A stretch of DNA of 64,000 bases from Melanocharis versteri. Its lineage: Eukaryota; Chordata; Aves; Passeriformes; Melanocharitidae. Both the position numbers and the translations under genes were made by a program. Under the pieces are notes generated by a model. That model had not been told where the DNA came from. It did not search any database and was given only the letters and a program-made list of their open reading frames with translations. Positions 49,645 through 63,342 of the stretch are shown one piece after another. The first letter of the stretch is position 1; each line of letters begins with the position of its first letter. The DNA lies in assembly GCA_013397845.1 (NCBI GenBank), contig VZTG01005248.1:5190068-5254067 (forward strand), given 5' to 3'.

Positions 49645-49790
49645 CATGGTTTAACTGCAGCTGGCAACTAAGTGCCACGCTGCTGCCTGCTCACTCCTCT
49701 CCACCTCAGAAAGAAAAAGTAAGCCTTATGTGTTGAGATAAGAACAATTTAATAATTGAAACAAAATATAATCATAGTGCCAAATAACAC
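49645..49790. mobile_element. LTR fragment
   Basis: CTGTCATGGTTTAACTGCAG, CTGGCAACTAAGTGCCACG and GTTGAGATAAGAACAATTTA occur in the order typical of one end of a common avian endogenous-retrovirus LTR. Only about 150 bases are recognisable, so it is a truncated solo-LTR remnant with no viral coding sequence. Confidence 0.55.
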
Positions 49791-52700
49791 TACTTTAGAC
49801 AGACTTTCTATCATAATTTAGAAATAAATAGAATTATCACTATCTTTTTAGTTAACAAGAAACAACAATCATTGTAGCAATAGCTTTTTCAGATATGATC
49901 ATTCTCAACCCAGAACCCATCAGAGCTATGACACATTTTCTGCTGTCTCTCCTTTTCAAGATCAAGGATAAAAAGCCATTACTCTGCTGGGATGGCATCA
50001 TTTTCACACAGATTAGAGACTTTAATTTAGCGTGATTTTCAATCATTGCTTAAATTAGACTCACCTTTTTCATGTTGTCAACTCCCATATTTAATATTCT
50101 ATTGAAGTTCCACTAGATGAAGTATCAGTTTTTATTTATATGCACATTTTCCCAGTTCTTAAGATTTCAGAGAAAAGTTTGAACATAGGAAGCTCCTGCA
50201 GTCCAAAAACTCAAGAGGCAGAAAGCATGGCATTTTAACAGCCTCAAGATAACCTTATAACTTTTGATGAGACATGGATTTTGGTAGCTGATGTTTATAG
50301 CTATGGCTGTACATACAGTAATTTCCCTAGTATCCATGGAGTTTATCCTCTGTTGTTGCAAAGCAGTAAAACTGGACAGAGAGGCCATTCACGTGTGCAC
50401 CCTGCTCAGACCCTTCAGGGATTTTGGGACTAGAAGCACACTATTCACCTATGGCTACTTAGTCTTTGGGATCAAACTTGCTTCAGCAGCTGGAGGGCTG
50501 TTTGTAGGAGCCTGATCTTACAAACCACACATGGAGCCAACTTGTATCCTATTTAGTAAACTCCACTATCCAATGCAGGAAGAATCCTTCCTGGGATCAG
50601 CTGGTCCCCTTAAACTACAGCCAGTTCCTGAAATTCCTAACACTTCGGCTCAGAGAGGACTTACTAGCTGGGCACAGCACTACCCACAGTGCCAGGAAAA
50701 AGTTCATCTTGAACGCAGCGTTCAGTCTACGAGTTCTCTTCATTCCTGGAGCCAGCTCAGGTGTAGCTGATGCAGAATGAAGCCATGACCCAAAGCTGGT
50801 TGTACGTGGTGCCAGTCTCGTGTCTCCAGCAGCATTCCCATTTGCTGTAGGTTACCTCTGTGTAGTGGGTTGTCGGACAACATTCCATCCCCATCAATAG
50901 TCCATCCCCATCACTCTGGGTAACCACAAGATTTTGATTGTCTACAAAGTCTTTCACAAGCATTATAGCTGTACAAATTAATTAGCTATATGAAATCTAA
51001 GTGACTGATTTGGGGCTAGGAGCAAAAACCAGAAGACTAACTTCTCTGATTTTTTTTTTTTAATGTAATTCAGTGTCTCAGCTTGTGAGGCTGTTACCTT
51101 TACATCATCAGAAGTTTGACAACTGGCTGGACACACTATACCAAAACTTGGAGAGAATGCTGGACACAGCATATGTGACAGTGACACTGGGTCTGGCATT
51201 TCCCCATATTGTTACAGGATTCTATTTTTGTTTCTTTCCTTCACTGGGTCACATTCCTCCAAAACATGTGAAAATTGCCCATTACACGCAACTGTTAAGA
51301 GAAATACAACAAAAAAGAAAGAAAAAGCCCCAAATTGCAGTTCATGGTCAAAACACAGGTTCACAATTTTGAGTTCTTATCTGCAGACCTCAGCACCCTT
51401 TCAAGTACCCACTGACTCCTTCCACTGGAGGAGACATGAACTTCCTTGTGGACAGATGTCCTCTTAATTTGTAAGACCCTAAACTTCTGAGAAAAACAAG
51501 TAACAGCAGCAGAAGGGTCTATGTGAGCAGGTATTGAAGGGGAAAGAACTGAAGAAGGGTCAACACTCAGAGAACCTCATCACTGATGGAGGCAGCCCTT
51601 ACTGCACCATGCACTGGCAAGTAAGATAGAAAAGAGGGACCACGGGAACCCTGCCCTGGGATATTTTCTAGTAATTTCATGTAATTTGGGTTCCTACAAC
51701 TACAGGGAATAACAACCCTTTTTTACACTTCTCATAAATGTCATGCAAGTGAAAGAAAGTCATCACATGAATAACATGGATTTTATTTTTTTGTTTGCAA
51801 GGTTTAGTTTGCGAGCTTTGTCTTCTGGAATTTACCTATCTTGCTCTTCTTCTTCAAAATACAAATTTTTATTTATTTTTAATTTAAATAAAAAGCTATT
51901 TTTTATTGAGATATGCAGTAGTCTTTAAAAAAAGCACACACAGCATCCATCCAATACTGGAAAATGGACAATATCAGCTATTGGCAGTGAAGCAAGAGAA
52001 CAGAAAACGGCTACCCACAGCCATTTTAAGCTAAGCAGTAAAGTGAACCAGGAAATGGTTCATTTGTTTCTTCTTTATAAATGTTTTGTTACTGTTTTGC
52101 AAGTTCATGTTGGTGATTTTCACTGGCTAAGAGCTAGGTGTAAGGTAGGTTTGCTAAACCACATAAATCACAACATAATGTGCATCAAAAGAAATTAGAT
52201 GGTAGCAAGAAAAAACATGAGAGGATGAGTAATGGGAAGCTCTGAAACTACACGGTAATCTTCTCATTAGACAAAAAACCCCACTTGCTTGATGATGACA
52301 GGTTATTGTACTGTAAAAATTACATCCCCTCACTTGGATATTATTCCAACACACCATGCTGAACACTAGCATCAATGGTTTTGGTTTTAGTACAATGACT
52401 GTTAATTATCTCAGATTAATTTACCCCTAAATCTAAACACAAACCCACAAAATGTCTCCTACATATGCAACATAATTGTTCTGTAGCCAACATAAAAATA
52501 TGGGGTTTTTTTTGTTTTAAGCAGACATTGAAACATACTAAAAAATAATCGCTCTCCACATGTTTATGTGAATACATCACCAGTTTCTGTTCAATGTAGC
52601 ACGATCATAAAACTGCTGTATCAGCCTCTGAATCCACAAGCCATTTTATTTTTTGATCTGTCTCCTGCGCCTCCATAGTGACTTAAACATTTAAATAACT

Positions 52701-53579
52701 TTACAGAGGAGCAGTCCCACTTTTTTAGGTGAAGCTACAGACAGCACAGCTTATATCAGTTGGAATGATGTATTTAAAACCATAGTTGTAAGAAAAATGT
52801 ACTGAAGGTTGGGGTCATAAGCTGTTAGCTTCTTCAGTATGTGCAACCAGCTCATGGATACTAAAACAACCATGTATTTTAGATAGCCTAAGCCCAATGT
52901 CAGTAGGTAAACAACAGTATCAGTCAGCTGCCACTAAGCCAGCACAGTGCTAGTGACAAATGTGTTCCATTCAGCATTTCAAAATAAAAGACTGACAGGT
53001 AGTTACACACTGTGGGCTTTGAAGCTTCAGCTTGAAATGCTTGCAGATAATCTGGATATAAAGTTTAATGTGAAAAATATCAGTGCTTTGAAAAACATTA
53101 CAAAAAAAATCTATACATATGAAATCTCACTTATATTTTGTCTTTCTTTTTCCTATTCCTATTCATATTCCCCCCACTTCTCCTTCACATTTCCTGTTTC
53201 CTCTCTCTACTACAGCCAAAATATGAAATGGTAGCAATTTATTCCCAGGTTACGTAGGGGTTTGAAATGTCCTCTCCCTTCTCGACTGTATGGGCAGAAC
53301 TAAGATACTGTATTTTTGGTACAAACCAACTAATAGGTTCTGAAATTGCAAACAGCTCCTTGTGAAGCTGTAGTGAAGCAAGCAAGCAGGCCCTAAGACT
53401 TTCAGGTCTCCGGGACAGGGATTGTGTCCCCAGCTGTAATCACTGCTGACAGCAGAACAGCAAAGGAGGCAGCTATGCCACTGCTGCCTCATGTAGTCAG
53501 AAAGATATCTATCATAAAAAAATATATTGAAGTAAGGATGGAGGAGACCTGCAGAGCATACCCTCTTTTAATGTATTCT

Positions 53580-54450
53580 TACAGCCAAACAGAAGGCTGC
53601 CATACCACGACCCTTGCTGCCTTTTTGCCACATCTGGCTCACCTCATGCCTCCCCTTTCTCTAAACAAGATCTCATTAATTCCCTGTGAAAAAAACCCTG
53701 CACAGTACAAAGTCCCCACTTCTTAACTTTGTCTTTTCTTCACCTTTCCTACAAACCCCTCTATCACCCTCCTCACACACACTCAGATGTCATCTGCTCC
53801 CAAACTACTCCACAGGCATAGTGACAGCAACCTACACAGAAATCTCTGTCACAGCAATTCTCAGCCTTTCTCATCCTTCTCCAAAAACACTTCCTTCATT
53901 AAAAATGTTCTTAGACATTCTCATTTAAAATAGGGACCTTGGTGCCACTAATTACCATCCCACTTCCCTTTCCTTTCCCAAGTCAGCTAACTACACTGTT
54001 CCAACAGCTGGAAAATACTCAGGATGAAACCAGACAAAGGAATGACAAGCAATCTGCATTCCACCCTAGTGCTCCACAAAACCACTCTCAACAAACTCTC
54101 TAGTGATGTCTCCCCAGCCAGTGCTCAGAAACACCCTTCCGTCTTCCTTCATGTATCTTTCACAATAACTCCTAAATTCTTGACCTACCTTGGCTTTGTA
54201 GCTGCAAATCCCACTGTGTCTTCATCTCTAATGGCTATTTCTTTATGTCCCTCTGAAGGTCTTTTTCACTCTGCAACTTATTTTTGTTGCTTTGCTTATT
54301 TTCATTCATTCACTCCAGCAACACTGCTGCAAAGATCCTCCTTCTAATCGGTACCACTGACCATGCAACTCCTTTTATTTAGTTCTCCTCTCTGTTGCAA
54401 CCTCGCCTTCAAGGCCTTGTTTCTAAGTATTGTAATTACATATACTGACT
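53580..54450. repeat. Pyrimidine-biased block, unidentified
   Basis: About 0.9 kb in which the plus strand is strongly C+T-rich, with repeated CTTCCTTC- and CACTCTC-like words and several medium open frames (53686-53928, 54024-54347). It stands out from its surroundings. It may be an old, unrecognised transposable element. No family match could be made by eye. Confidence 0.3.
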
Positions 54451-57400
54451 TCCAAGAGGTGTCCTGCCTCTGACTGGACTCTCACATCAGCCTTCATCTC
54501 AGTTTTCAAGCAAGTGTTTGAATATGCTTAGAGAGGCCCATTGTAAATATCTGCAAAACCAATGAAAGGCTTCAATACTATCCTTCTGAATGCCGCATAC
54601 CAAAAACAGACAACTCCTAGAAGATCTTGGACAGCAGTATTTTAACAGTATTGTTGTGTGAAAAGTTTCCAATAATTATAACCATTTGTAAGATGAAGTT
54701 CAGCCCCTGTATTTATAATGGAAACAAAAGACTTAATCAAAAAGAAGTCCAAAGGGAGTCCACTAAAATCTACACGTGCCCGGGATTGTGTATTTAGCCT
54801 GTAAAGATCTATACCATCTTCAGTTTCCAGCTGTATTTACATACAGCAGTTGTGTGTTACTACTACTCTAAATGTTTATCTCAGCATTTACTATTTAAAG
54901 TAGCATGCAGCGCTACAGTGATACACACCATAACTCCAGTAACCTGATCTCATAGTTGAAATCATACACTTAGTATCACTACAGCTAACTAAACAGATAC
55001 TTAAAAAAATCCCCCAAACGGAAATCATCAAGTACAATCTCGGATGAAGGAATTTTTCTCTTTGTCAGCTAAAGTCAATTTATATCAGCTTTTAAAAACC
55101 CTCACATGCTACTGAGTTGTCTTAGCATCTTCTTAAGAGTTCCTCAATATGAAAAGGATGGTATCAACAATATTATGTTCCAATACTGCAAGCTAATGCC
55201 CTCAAAACATTTGCGAATACTATCTTACCAGCACAGAATGGGGTGGATGGCAGGAAAGAAGGAGTTAAACTTCAAGATTACAGCCTTCTGCTCCTATGTT
55301 TCCACTTCTACTTCCTCAAAGCAAAACTGTAGCCTTAACACCATTCCACTTTCCCCCACTTTTACCCAAAATTAGCCAGGACAAAAACTTAATGAATCTT
55401 AAGCACGCGCTTAAAGTTAACATGATGGAGGGATGCTGAAGCGTTGTAAAGGACTTAAGGCAGGCTTTGCTTTCCTGCCTTTTTTGAACTGAGGCCTGTG
55501 CCATTACACTCTGACTTAGCAGGCCTCTTCTTAAAAATATGTTAGGTCACCTGAGTCGGTGTTAGGCATTGCATAGTCTGAAAATCAAAAGAGACTAAAT
55601 GTAAGTACTGTTGATGCCAACAGACTCTGAGGAAGCAGTGCAGGCATTTATGGCTGGGAAGAAACTCTGAACTCAGTTTGGTTCATCTTGCAAGGTCTGT
55701 TCTTTGCAAAGAAGGCAGAACACAGAGCCTGCAATATGCTAAAGGGAAACAACCTGTTGGAGAGATCAGAGACAGCACGCTGCAGAATGCTGTCAATCCC
55801 TCCCAGGCAGAAATAGGACTAAATAGGTTAGAAGACAGTTTACAAAAGCAGGCATAAAAAGAGGCATACAGGCTTTAAAAAGCTCCAAAGAACAGGATAC
55901 CAAAAATCTACACGTTACATAATTTGTGGTATAATAAGAAGTCTTTTAAAAAGATGAAGCTCTTTCTCAAGCAGGTAGCAATGCCACCTCCCAGAGGAAA
56001 AGGTGGTCAGGTACCAAACCACAGTGGAACTACCAGGGCAACACAGCTGGAAAGCACAGATGCTCCAGGCTAGAGGTCCCATTTATAAGCAATATCACTA
56101 GGACAGCTGGAAGACTCAAATATCACCAGAATCCTTATTTTAAAAAGCACAGCCATAAGGAACAAGAATTTAAAATTCAGTTTGACCTGCGACATAGTCT
56201 CTTTTCTCTAGAATTGAAAAGAAAAGGTTGTAGATTAAGATCACCTTCTGAAAGTAAGCCATCTTGCTTCTCATCTAAATGGCTTAATTTCACTTAAATG
56301 CTGCAAAACTCTCAATTAGCGGGTCTGGTGCCTGGTCCCTTAAGAGTCAACCAGCTTTTTGACTTCTGTGGGAGGTAAATCCAACTATAAAGGCTGGACA
56401 CTGAAAAAGCATTTTTTCAAGAAAATTTTTAATTTAACCAAATTTTAGCTTGAGAAAGAGTTAAAATATTTGTCTAATAATAAAAAACCCCTCACCTTGA
56501 CAGGCAAAGCTATAGCACAAAAAGAAAACAACTCCAAACCAAATCAGCTGTGCATGTAAATTTGATACTTGCTAATAAAACCCAACCCCTAGAAAAAGAG
56601 AGAAATTAAGCAAAACGTACTGCTGAAGATACCAATGATAATTTTACTTGTAACTAAACTACCCACTCCCATCTCCACCCCTCTCCACACCCCCACAGAG
56701 CTTTAAATTTTTTTCCTAAACTTAAAAAAATCAGATCTGACAGTGGGAAATGACAGAACATACAGGAGCTTGAATGGCCATAGGAGAAAGTCCAGGTAAA
56801 AGAAAGCTTCGCACAGAGCTAAAGTACAAGAGTAACACAAAAAGTACTGCAAGGTTTAACTACTTGAGGGAAAGACCTCACAGTTCTCTCTGTGATTCAC
56901 ATAGATGCTGAAGTGCAACTCTGCTTGGCAGTGCAGATGAGTTTGGAGGACTTCCAAAACCAAATGCTCTTTGTGATATGTCATTAAAAAAGTGAGAAAA
57001 GCAGTAGAGCTCTTTATACAAGGGAAGATTTGGAGTTTCTACCTATTCCAGATCTAAATAAAAACCAAAAAAACCCCAAACAAACAAGAAAGCACTGTGC
57101 TTGGCACAGTTCTCTCTCTAAAAGTGAATCTGTTTTAAACCAGTAATATCTATCTCCATAGCGTATTTGATGCATCTGCAACTAACTCAAACACGAATTC
57201 TACTGGACTTATGAAATATCAGTAAATTGGGCCAAAACACAGCCTCCTGACACAAACTGTTCTATTGATTTTGAGCTGCCAGTAAAAGATGCTTAAATGC
57301 AAGTATCTACAATATGTTTCTTATTACCAGTTATCAATTCACTTACCCAAGTCCACTGGCTATGACCAATAATTTACCGTAAAAAAAGAAAAGAGTAGGC

Positions 57401-58577
57401 CTAGAGAACAGTCTCACTGAGGTAGAAAAAATTTGTTGCAACAACTCTATTCTCATTTCAAAGCCAGCATTTGGAGTTCAGGATCTTGGCTTCTATTCAT
57501 CAAAGCACTTAAGAATTTGTTTAATTCCAGTAGTTTCTGTAAGACTTGAATATGTTTTTAGATATTTTACTGAATAGAAGTACAACTATTCACAGAAGCA
57601 ATATAGCATATTACTCAAGGGAATGGTTGCATCTTGTAGGTCTCCTGGGTAAAGCACATGCACACAGACAGAAAAAAAATCAATTTCAATAGACACTAAA
57701 AATAGATGGCTTTTCTCAGAGAGATGCATACCTTTTCCTCACATTCAAGCTTCTGTTTGGGTTTATACTTCATTGATGCTAAGAAGGCTATTAATATAGA
57801 GCAACGTTTTATTGCTATATTCTATTTTTAAATGTCTATTTTAGAGTAAACCCTTCTCATAGTACCTTCCATTTTACATCTCAGTTCCTAGGCTTTGCAA
57901 TTGATAAAAATTACTAGGATTTCCTTGGCTGTGCAGTTTCAAAAACCAAAGCACCAGCTGTGCTGCAAGTGAACCACGACATGTTTTCACTTCCTTTGCA
58001 ATTTCTCAAAAATCTTGACATCTCATTACAAAATTCATTAAAGTAGGTCTTTCCCTCAAAACTATGTCAGCATAAATATGGAAAGTAACCAGAAATGCAG
58101 TTTCAATTGGAACACGAAAGTAGTTACTCTGCTACTGTGTATCCATCCAGCTCTTAGTTTACTTTCTCCTCTTTTATTTCACAAACTAAGATTTTTATAG
58201 TGTAAATAAATCAGGTCCCTGTGGACCTATTCACAGCAGATTATCACATGCTTAACTACAATGGCAGGTATCAACACTCACGTGGGTATTTGCCTAGACC
58301 TCCCCGGTGCAAGCATAAATTAGAAATAATAAAAAAAAAAGAGAAGAATTCAAGAATTCACCAGTTCCGAACGTTTCTGCTGATAGTTCGAGGTTTTTTA
58401 AAATGCATATTCCTAGCTTATGTGTAAACTTGGACATTTCACAGAGCTAGAGAATGAAGTAATACAAAACTCCATAAATGTTCAATGGCATCTGACTGTG
58501 AAGAGAGAAAAAGTGAGAACTACTGCATGAGTTTGCAGCATGCCAAAAAGTAAAGTTCTAAAGAAAAATTTTTTTAG

Positions 58578-58613
58578 TACTTTTATTTAAAGTAGTACTT
58601 GTATTTAAAGGCC
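58578..58613. repeat. 18-base imperfect tandem duplication
   Basis: AGTACTTTTATTTAAAGT is followed directly by AGTACTTGTATTTAAAGG. Confidence 0.8.
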
Positions 58614-58859
58614 CATTATGGATTGTTTTACATAATTCCACTTACCCAGCTTACAAAAGAAACACGAGTCTTTCTCAAAAACCCCTTAAACGCCACTATT
58701 ATTTCCAAAAATTGATCCAAAGCTTTTTGAAGCGTAGTAAAGTGTGCATCAAATACTAAAGTAACAGCCCAACCCGCACTGGGAGTTCCCGAGAGCGCAA
58801 ACCTGACGTAGGAATTATCAAAGAAAGAGAAACGTTTTATGACAACATGTGGCAAACCC

Positions 58860-59890
58860 TTCTACAACCTTAAGACGCCGAAGCCCTTGGGCGGCAATCT
58901 GTCCTAATTTGCGATCCCCCCGAAAGCTCCGTGTGAGCCCCCCGTCTCCTCCCGCAGCCTGCCCCGCTCCGGGGCTGCTCCCATTGTCTCGGCGGACAAA
59001 CTCTGCTCTCGCCGCGGATGCCCCGGGGCCTTGCGGGATGCCCCGCTATTCCCGCGGCTGGAAGGGCCGCGGCCGGCGGCGGACCCCGCTCCGACNNNNN
59101 NNNNNNNNNNNNNNNNNNNNNNNNNNNNNNNNNNNNNNNNNNNNNNNNNNNNNNNNNNNNNNNNNNNNNNNNNNNNNNNNNNNNNNNNNNNNNNNNNNNN
59201 NNNNNNNNNNNNNNNNNNNNNNNNNNNNNNNNNNNNNNNNNNNNNNNNNNNNNNNNNNNNNNNNNNNNNNNNNNNNNNNNNNNNNNNNNNNNNNNNNNNN
59301 NNNNNNNNNNNNNNNNNNNNNNNNNNNNNNNNNNNNNNNNNNNNNNNNNNNNNNNNNNNNNNNNNNNNNNNNNNNNNNNNNNNNNNNNNNNNNNNNNNNN
59401 NNNNNNNNNNNNNNNNNNNNNNNNNNNNNNNNNNNNNNNNNNNNNNNNNNNNNNNNNNNNNNNNNGACGAGAGGCGCTCGGCGAAGCAGCCCAGGAGCCC
59501 CGGGGCGGCACCCGGTGTCTTCTCGTGGGGTCACCCGGGGGGTTGCGGGGAGTGGCGAAGCGCCGATCCCGCCCCGGAGCATCGCAGCCTCACCGCATCG
59601 GCCGCCCCTATCCGAATGTGCGGGAAGGGCCCGCGCCGCCGCCTCCGCTCCCCGCGGGGGCGGCGGTGATGGCCGGACCCGGTCATTCCGCCCTTCCCCT
59701 GGTATCTCCCAGGCTTTCTAGAGCCTTGCTGACACCTTTCTTACTTTGCCACGGCCACCTGAAACTCCCCCTCGGCCCGCCAGGCTCCCCTCCTTCCCCA
59801 GCTCGAGCCGCAGCGACAGCGGCGGTGACCCTGCGCCGGGGTATCGTCCGCGGGGCCAGTGTGGCCCCCGCTCACTGATGGAGCCCCGGG
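58860..59890. promoter_or_regulatory. CpG island, probable MAPK11 promoter and first exon, containing a gap
   Basis: Highly GC- and CpG-rich sequence on both sides of a 370-base gap (59096-59465), flanked by AT-rich DNA. It is the only such island 5' of MAPK11 exon 2 in the window. Promoter function and gene assignment are inferred from composition and position. Confidence 0.65.
59096..59465. other. Assembly gap (370 N)
   Basis: A run of N in the middle of the CpG island. It is large enough to hold the expected MAPK11 first coding exon (about 116 coding bases). Confidence 0.99.
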
Positions 59891-62177
59891 CAGGTCTGGG
59901 GTTTTCTGGCAGTCCTCTGGTGCCCAGAATTTCCCCTTACCGCACTGACTCCCGCATTCAATCATCTGAGTCCTCTTCATCAAGGAAGACTCGAGCCCTC
60001 AAGATAACAGATAATCTTAAAAACGTTAGGAGTCAAAAATTCATGCACCAGTAAGAAGTTCTCTGACTTCTTTACTGCGCTTTTTCTTCTCTCCAAAATG
60101 TACCTTATACAGTATCTCAATGACCTCTGGAATCATTGCAGCACTACTGCAATGTTACCAGTACATTTCTTGATGTATTATTTCTTTCCATGGCTTCTTG
60201 CTCTTCCTTGGGCACCTGTAAGTAGCTTGTACATAGCCTGTTTGCATAGATTCAGTGCATTGGGATTGCTTTACAGCTGCCTTTGAATCACTGTGGAATT
60301 TAAATCCTTGCTTTTCAGAACCCTCATAAAAATCCACTACCTTCCTATACCATGGATTGCTGTTCACTTTGACAAGTAGCTGCTCAGTTTGTGCTAGGAC
60401 ATAATGTGAGTGTAGAGAACACGTATGCTTGAATAGTTGTAGGCATGATGAGACAGAAGACAAGTGTTACGGATGCTCTGAACACTGCAAGTTCCCAGCT
60501 CTGAAACCTCAACCCATGTTGCATGACAGGACTTCCATACTAGGACTGTTCAAGCAAACAGAAACAGCAACTTGGCATCTGCTGGATGCATTTCAAATAA
60601 AAGATACATGAATGGTACTACTATAGTCATTTTTCTGCAGCCATCCACTCAAAGAATACTAAGTGCTCCTAAAGCAACAGTCTACTTCTCACTTCTACCC
60701 TGCTCTAGTGCAGCAGACCTCTCCAGTTCTCTCCAGACTGCTCTTTGGTCCCACTTGAATTTCTATGCTGAGGGCATAGTGCTTGAAGGAAGTGAAAAGT
60801 GTGAAAAATGCAACAATACATTAATTTATCTTATTTTTTCTCAGTACCACCATATGGAGTTTTAAAAACTGAATAACAGTGCAGTGACATTACACCAAGC
60901 CAAGAAAAAATATTTCTGTCACTTCCATCCCCCATCTTACTTGCCCCTAAAGTAAGCAGCCTCAAATGTTTTCCATTGCTAAAATGGAACAAATACTCCT
61001 ACTTCCTAACTTTTATTGTACTTGGTCTCTAGAGGCTTTTTTGTGCATTAGATTATTTTTTTCTAAATGCAGCCTTGATTTTTGGAAGTTGCATCTGTCC
61101 ATGTCTGCCCAAGCTTTTAATTGTGCAATTTCCACAGGAGTTAATTTTTAATATTATTGGTTAATATTGGTTAATATTTACAGTTGGTCTCAATTTTCTG
61201 TCTTCTGTGAGTTTCTATCAGTTATTTGTATTACAATCATGACCCTGAGAGTGTGCTTGATATCCTTGTTTTATTGGATGCTACATATATGGTCTTCTGC
61301 TGTGTGTAATGAGGGAGATAATGGAAAACACCAAGATTGAAGGACAGTGTATTTAAGTTGTCTCAGAGCTAGGTAAGTTACAGGCCTCCAGAAGCTTCCC
61401 ATAAAGCAAGCCCTGACAGCTGTCTCTCCCATGGCAGAATCAGCTCATCCATCTTTGCCAGCTCTGTGAAGGAATAGGAAGAAGCTCCCTTGTCAGCTGG
61501 ATTCTTCTCTTTTAGTTGCAATTTTACAGGAGGTGTGAAGGCATGAAGAAAAGATAAGGTCACAGCTTCTGCTGTACATACGGTGCCTTCTTAGGAGCTT
61601 TCAGTGCCTATACATGAAATACTGTTACATAAAACTGAGCCTGAAGCTGTGTTGGGACTCCCATGGACAGGGAGAGTCCATGAAACTGATGTGGACACTG
61701 CACACCCCTCCCCACCTTGCCCTGACAGCATCCTGTGTGACAGCTCCTCCCCAAGTCAAGTGCTGATGGCTGGAGGGCAGTGGGCAGCAGGGCTCACTGC
61801 AGGTCCCATGTGGCACCAGGACTGGGAGGGAGGCCCATGTGCCGCAGTGGGGCAGGCTGAGACACAGGCAGTTTGTGGGATGGGATCAGCTGGGTGAGCC
61901 TCGTGGCTGGTGAGGGAGCCCTGGATTCAGGCACGAGGAGGTTGTGCCCCCGGGCAGGATGGGATGCACAGTCCCTCCAACATAGAGCAAATCCAGCTGG
62001 TACCAAAGCAAGAAAACTTGCTGGCAGGGCACTTTTCCTATTGCGGCTCTTCTCCTACTGCATAGTCAAACCCTACATTACTCTCATTAAAGTAAACCTC
62101 AGTGAAAACAGAGGAATTTATTATTTTAGCCAGTTTTGAGTTACTAATTTCCAGTTATTCCTCGTTCCTATTTTTTG

Positions 62178-62232
62178 AGTTGGACTTGATGATCCTGATG
62201 GGTCCCTTTCAACTCAGTATATTCTATGATTT
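62178..62232 (+). mobile_element. CR1-type 3' tail fragment
   Basis: GAGTTGGACTTGATGATCCT followed by GGGTCCCTTTCAACTCAG and ATTCTATGATT is the terminal segment shared by CR1 LINEs and CR1-tailed SINEs. No head is visible upstream. Confidence 0.8.
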
Positions 62233-63050
62233 TACCTCCTTTTTTAGTCTGATATATTGCAGAAAGCTTGCACATCTTTTCTACCCTCTTCCAGGCTCCT
62301 TTAAATTTTCATTTATTCTCTCTCTAGTTCTGTTTTTATATTCAGTTTAGAAATCTCAAATTTAATATATAATGGAGTTCAAAGATTGCAATTTTCATAC
62401 TAACAATAAACATGAAAACTCTAAGAAAGAAAATGCCACCTTAGCACTGAAAACATATAATTTCCTGGTTGAAAACATAATCATATTACTGTAAACTCAG
62501 CATTGATTTAAAAAAGGCTTTGAAAAACATAGGACAGACTGTTTGCAGATCAGACTGTTCTCAATACAATTGCTGTAAATATAGGATAGCTCTAACTAAA
62601 AATCTACCAAGTATCACTGAGGTTTTAGGATGAACCACCTTGGTTCTGTCGCTGTATCTGTTACATACTTAACTTTGTACTCAGAGATGTCCATTACTAG
62701 ATTTCACCATGTCCACCTGAAGTTAATGACTGTAAACTAAACATAGTAATGTTGTGAAGGTGCTTCCTGTGCCACTTCCTATTGAAAATGTTGTAGGGAA
62801 TATGTAACATCTTTATAAAAGAAAAATTTATATTGGAGTGTTGCATACATTATGTTAATAATAAAACATCGTGGTAATGAACTATGGTGCTGATTTTATT
62901 TGCAGGTTCTTGTGAATTTCTGAAACTACATCTACAAATATGCAATTATAACACAGGAAAGCTGCCACTGTTTGTAACAACTGAAAGGCAAAGTACAGAC
63001 GGCAGGAAAGGCTAAATGAAGCCCTCTGTAAATAGCAAGTCAATCATTAC

Positions 63051-63342
63051 CTACTTCTAACACATCAGTTTCCATCAGATTTTTTTGCCAGGGACCATGT
63101 ATCTTTGTTACTGAATCACAAGACACTTGTTGCATTTGCCCATGAAATACTCTCTGTCTTATTTCTGCTATTAACACTTGCTGTTGCCAAATACCTATTT
63201 GGAAGTCTTCATAGCACCCAGGTCGATTCAGATGACCTGCTCCAGCCTGAGACTGTTTTGTCCTGTTAGATCTTAGATATTTAAACTGGAAAAGTGTTTT
63301 TTTTACCTTATGAGAACGTGAAGGGTCTTGCATTGGAGAAAA
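63051..63342 (-). other. Candidate exon of unknown gene
   Basis: On the minus strand, an open frame of 97 codons from an ATG at 63333 contains HLNRPGCYEDFQIGIWQQQ and a Gln-rich stretch. It is preceded by a TAACTAA branch-like motif and an AACAG acceptor (exon would start at 63342). It is followed by GTAGGTAATG donor-like sequence (exon would end near 63051). The protein is not recognised. The frame is longer than most in this AT-rich region, but chance or an eroded repeat remains possible. Confidence 0.2.

Larger units (their letters stand above)
46618..59095 (-). other. Presumed MAPK11 intron 1
   Basis: About 12.5 kb between exon 2 and the gap-bearing CpG island. It holds an LTR-like fragment at 49645-49790, a duplicated 13-mer near 47691, a pyrimidine-biased block at 53580-54450 and an 18-base duplication at 58578-58613. 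No p38 first exon was recognised in it. The right boundary is inferred, because exon 1 itself was not seen. Confidence 0.6.

Noticed and set aside
58849..59878. Several frames of 178-290 codons on both strands across the second CpG island
   Set aside because: Most of their length is the 370-base gap. The readable ends are GC-rich with no recognisable domain.
60155..60463. 102-codon minus-strand frame upstream of MAPK11
   Set aside because: No recognisable domain, no convincing splice context, and the length is within chance for this many frames.
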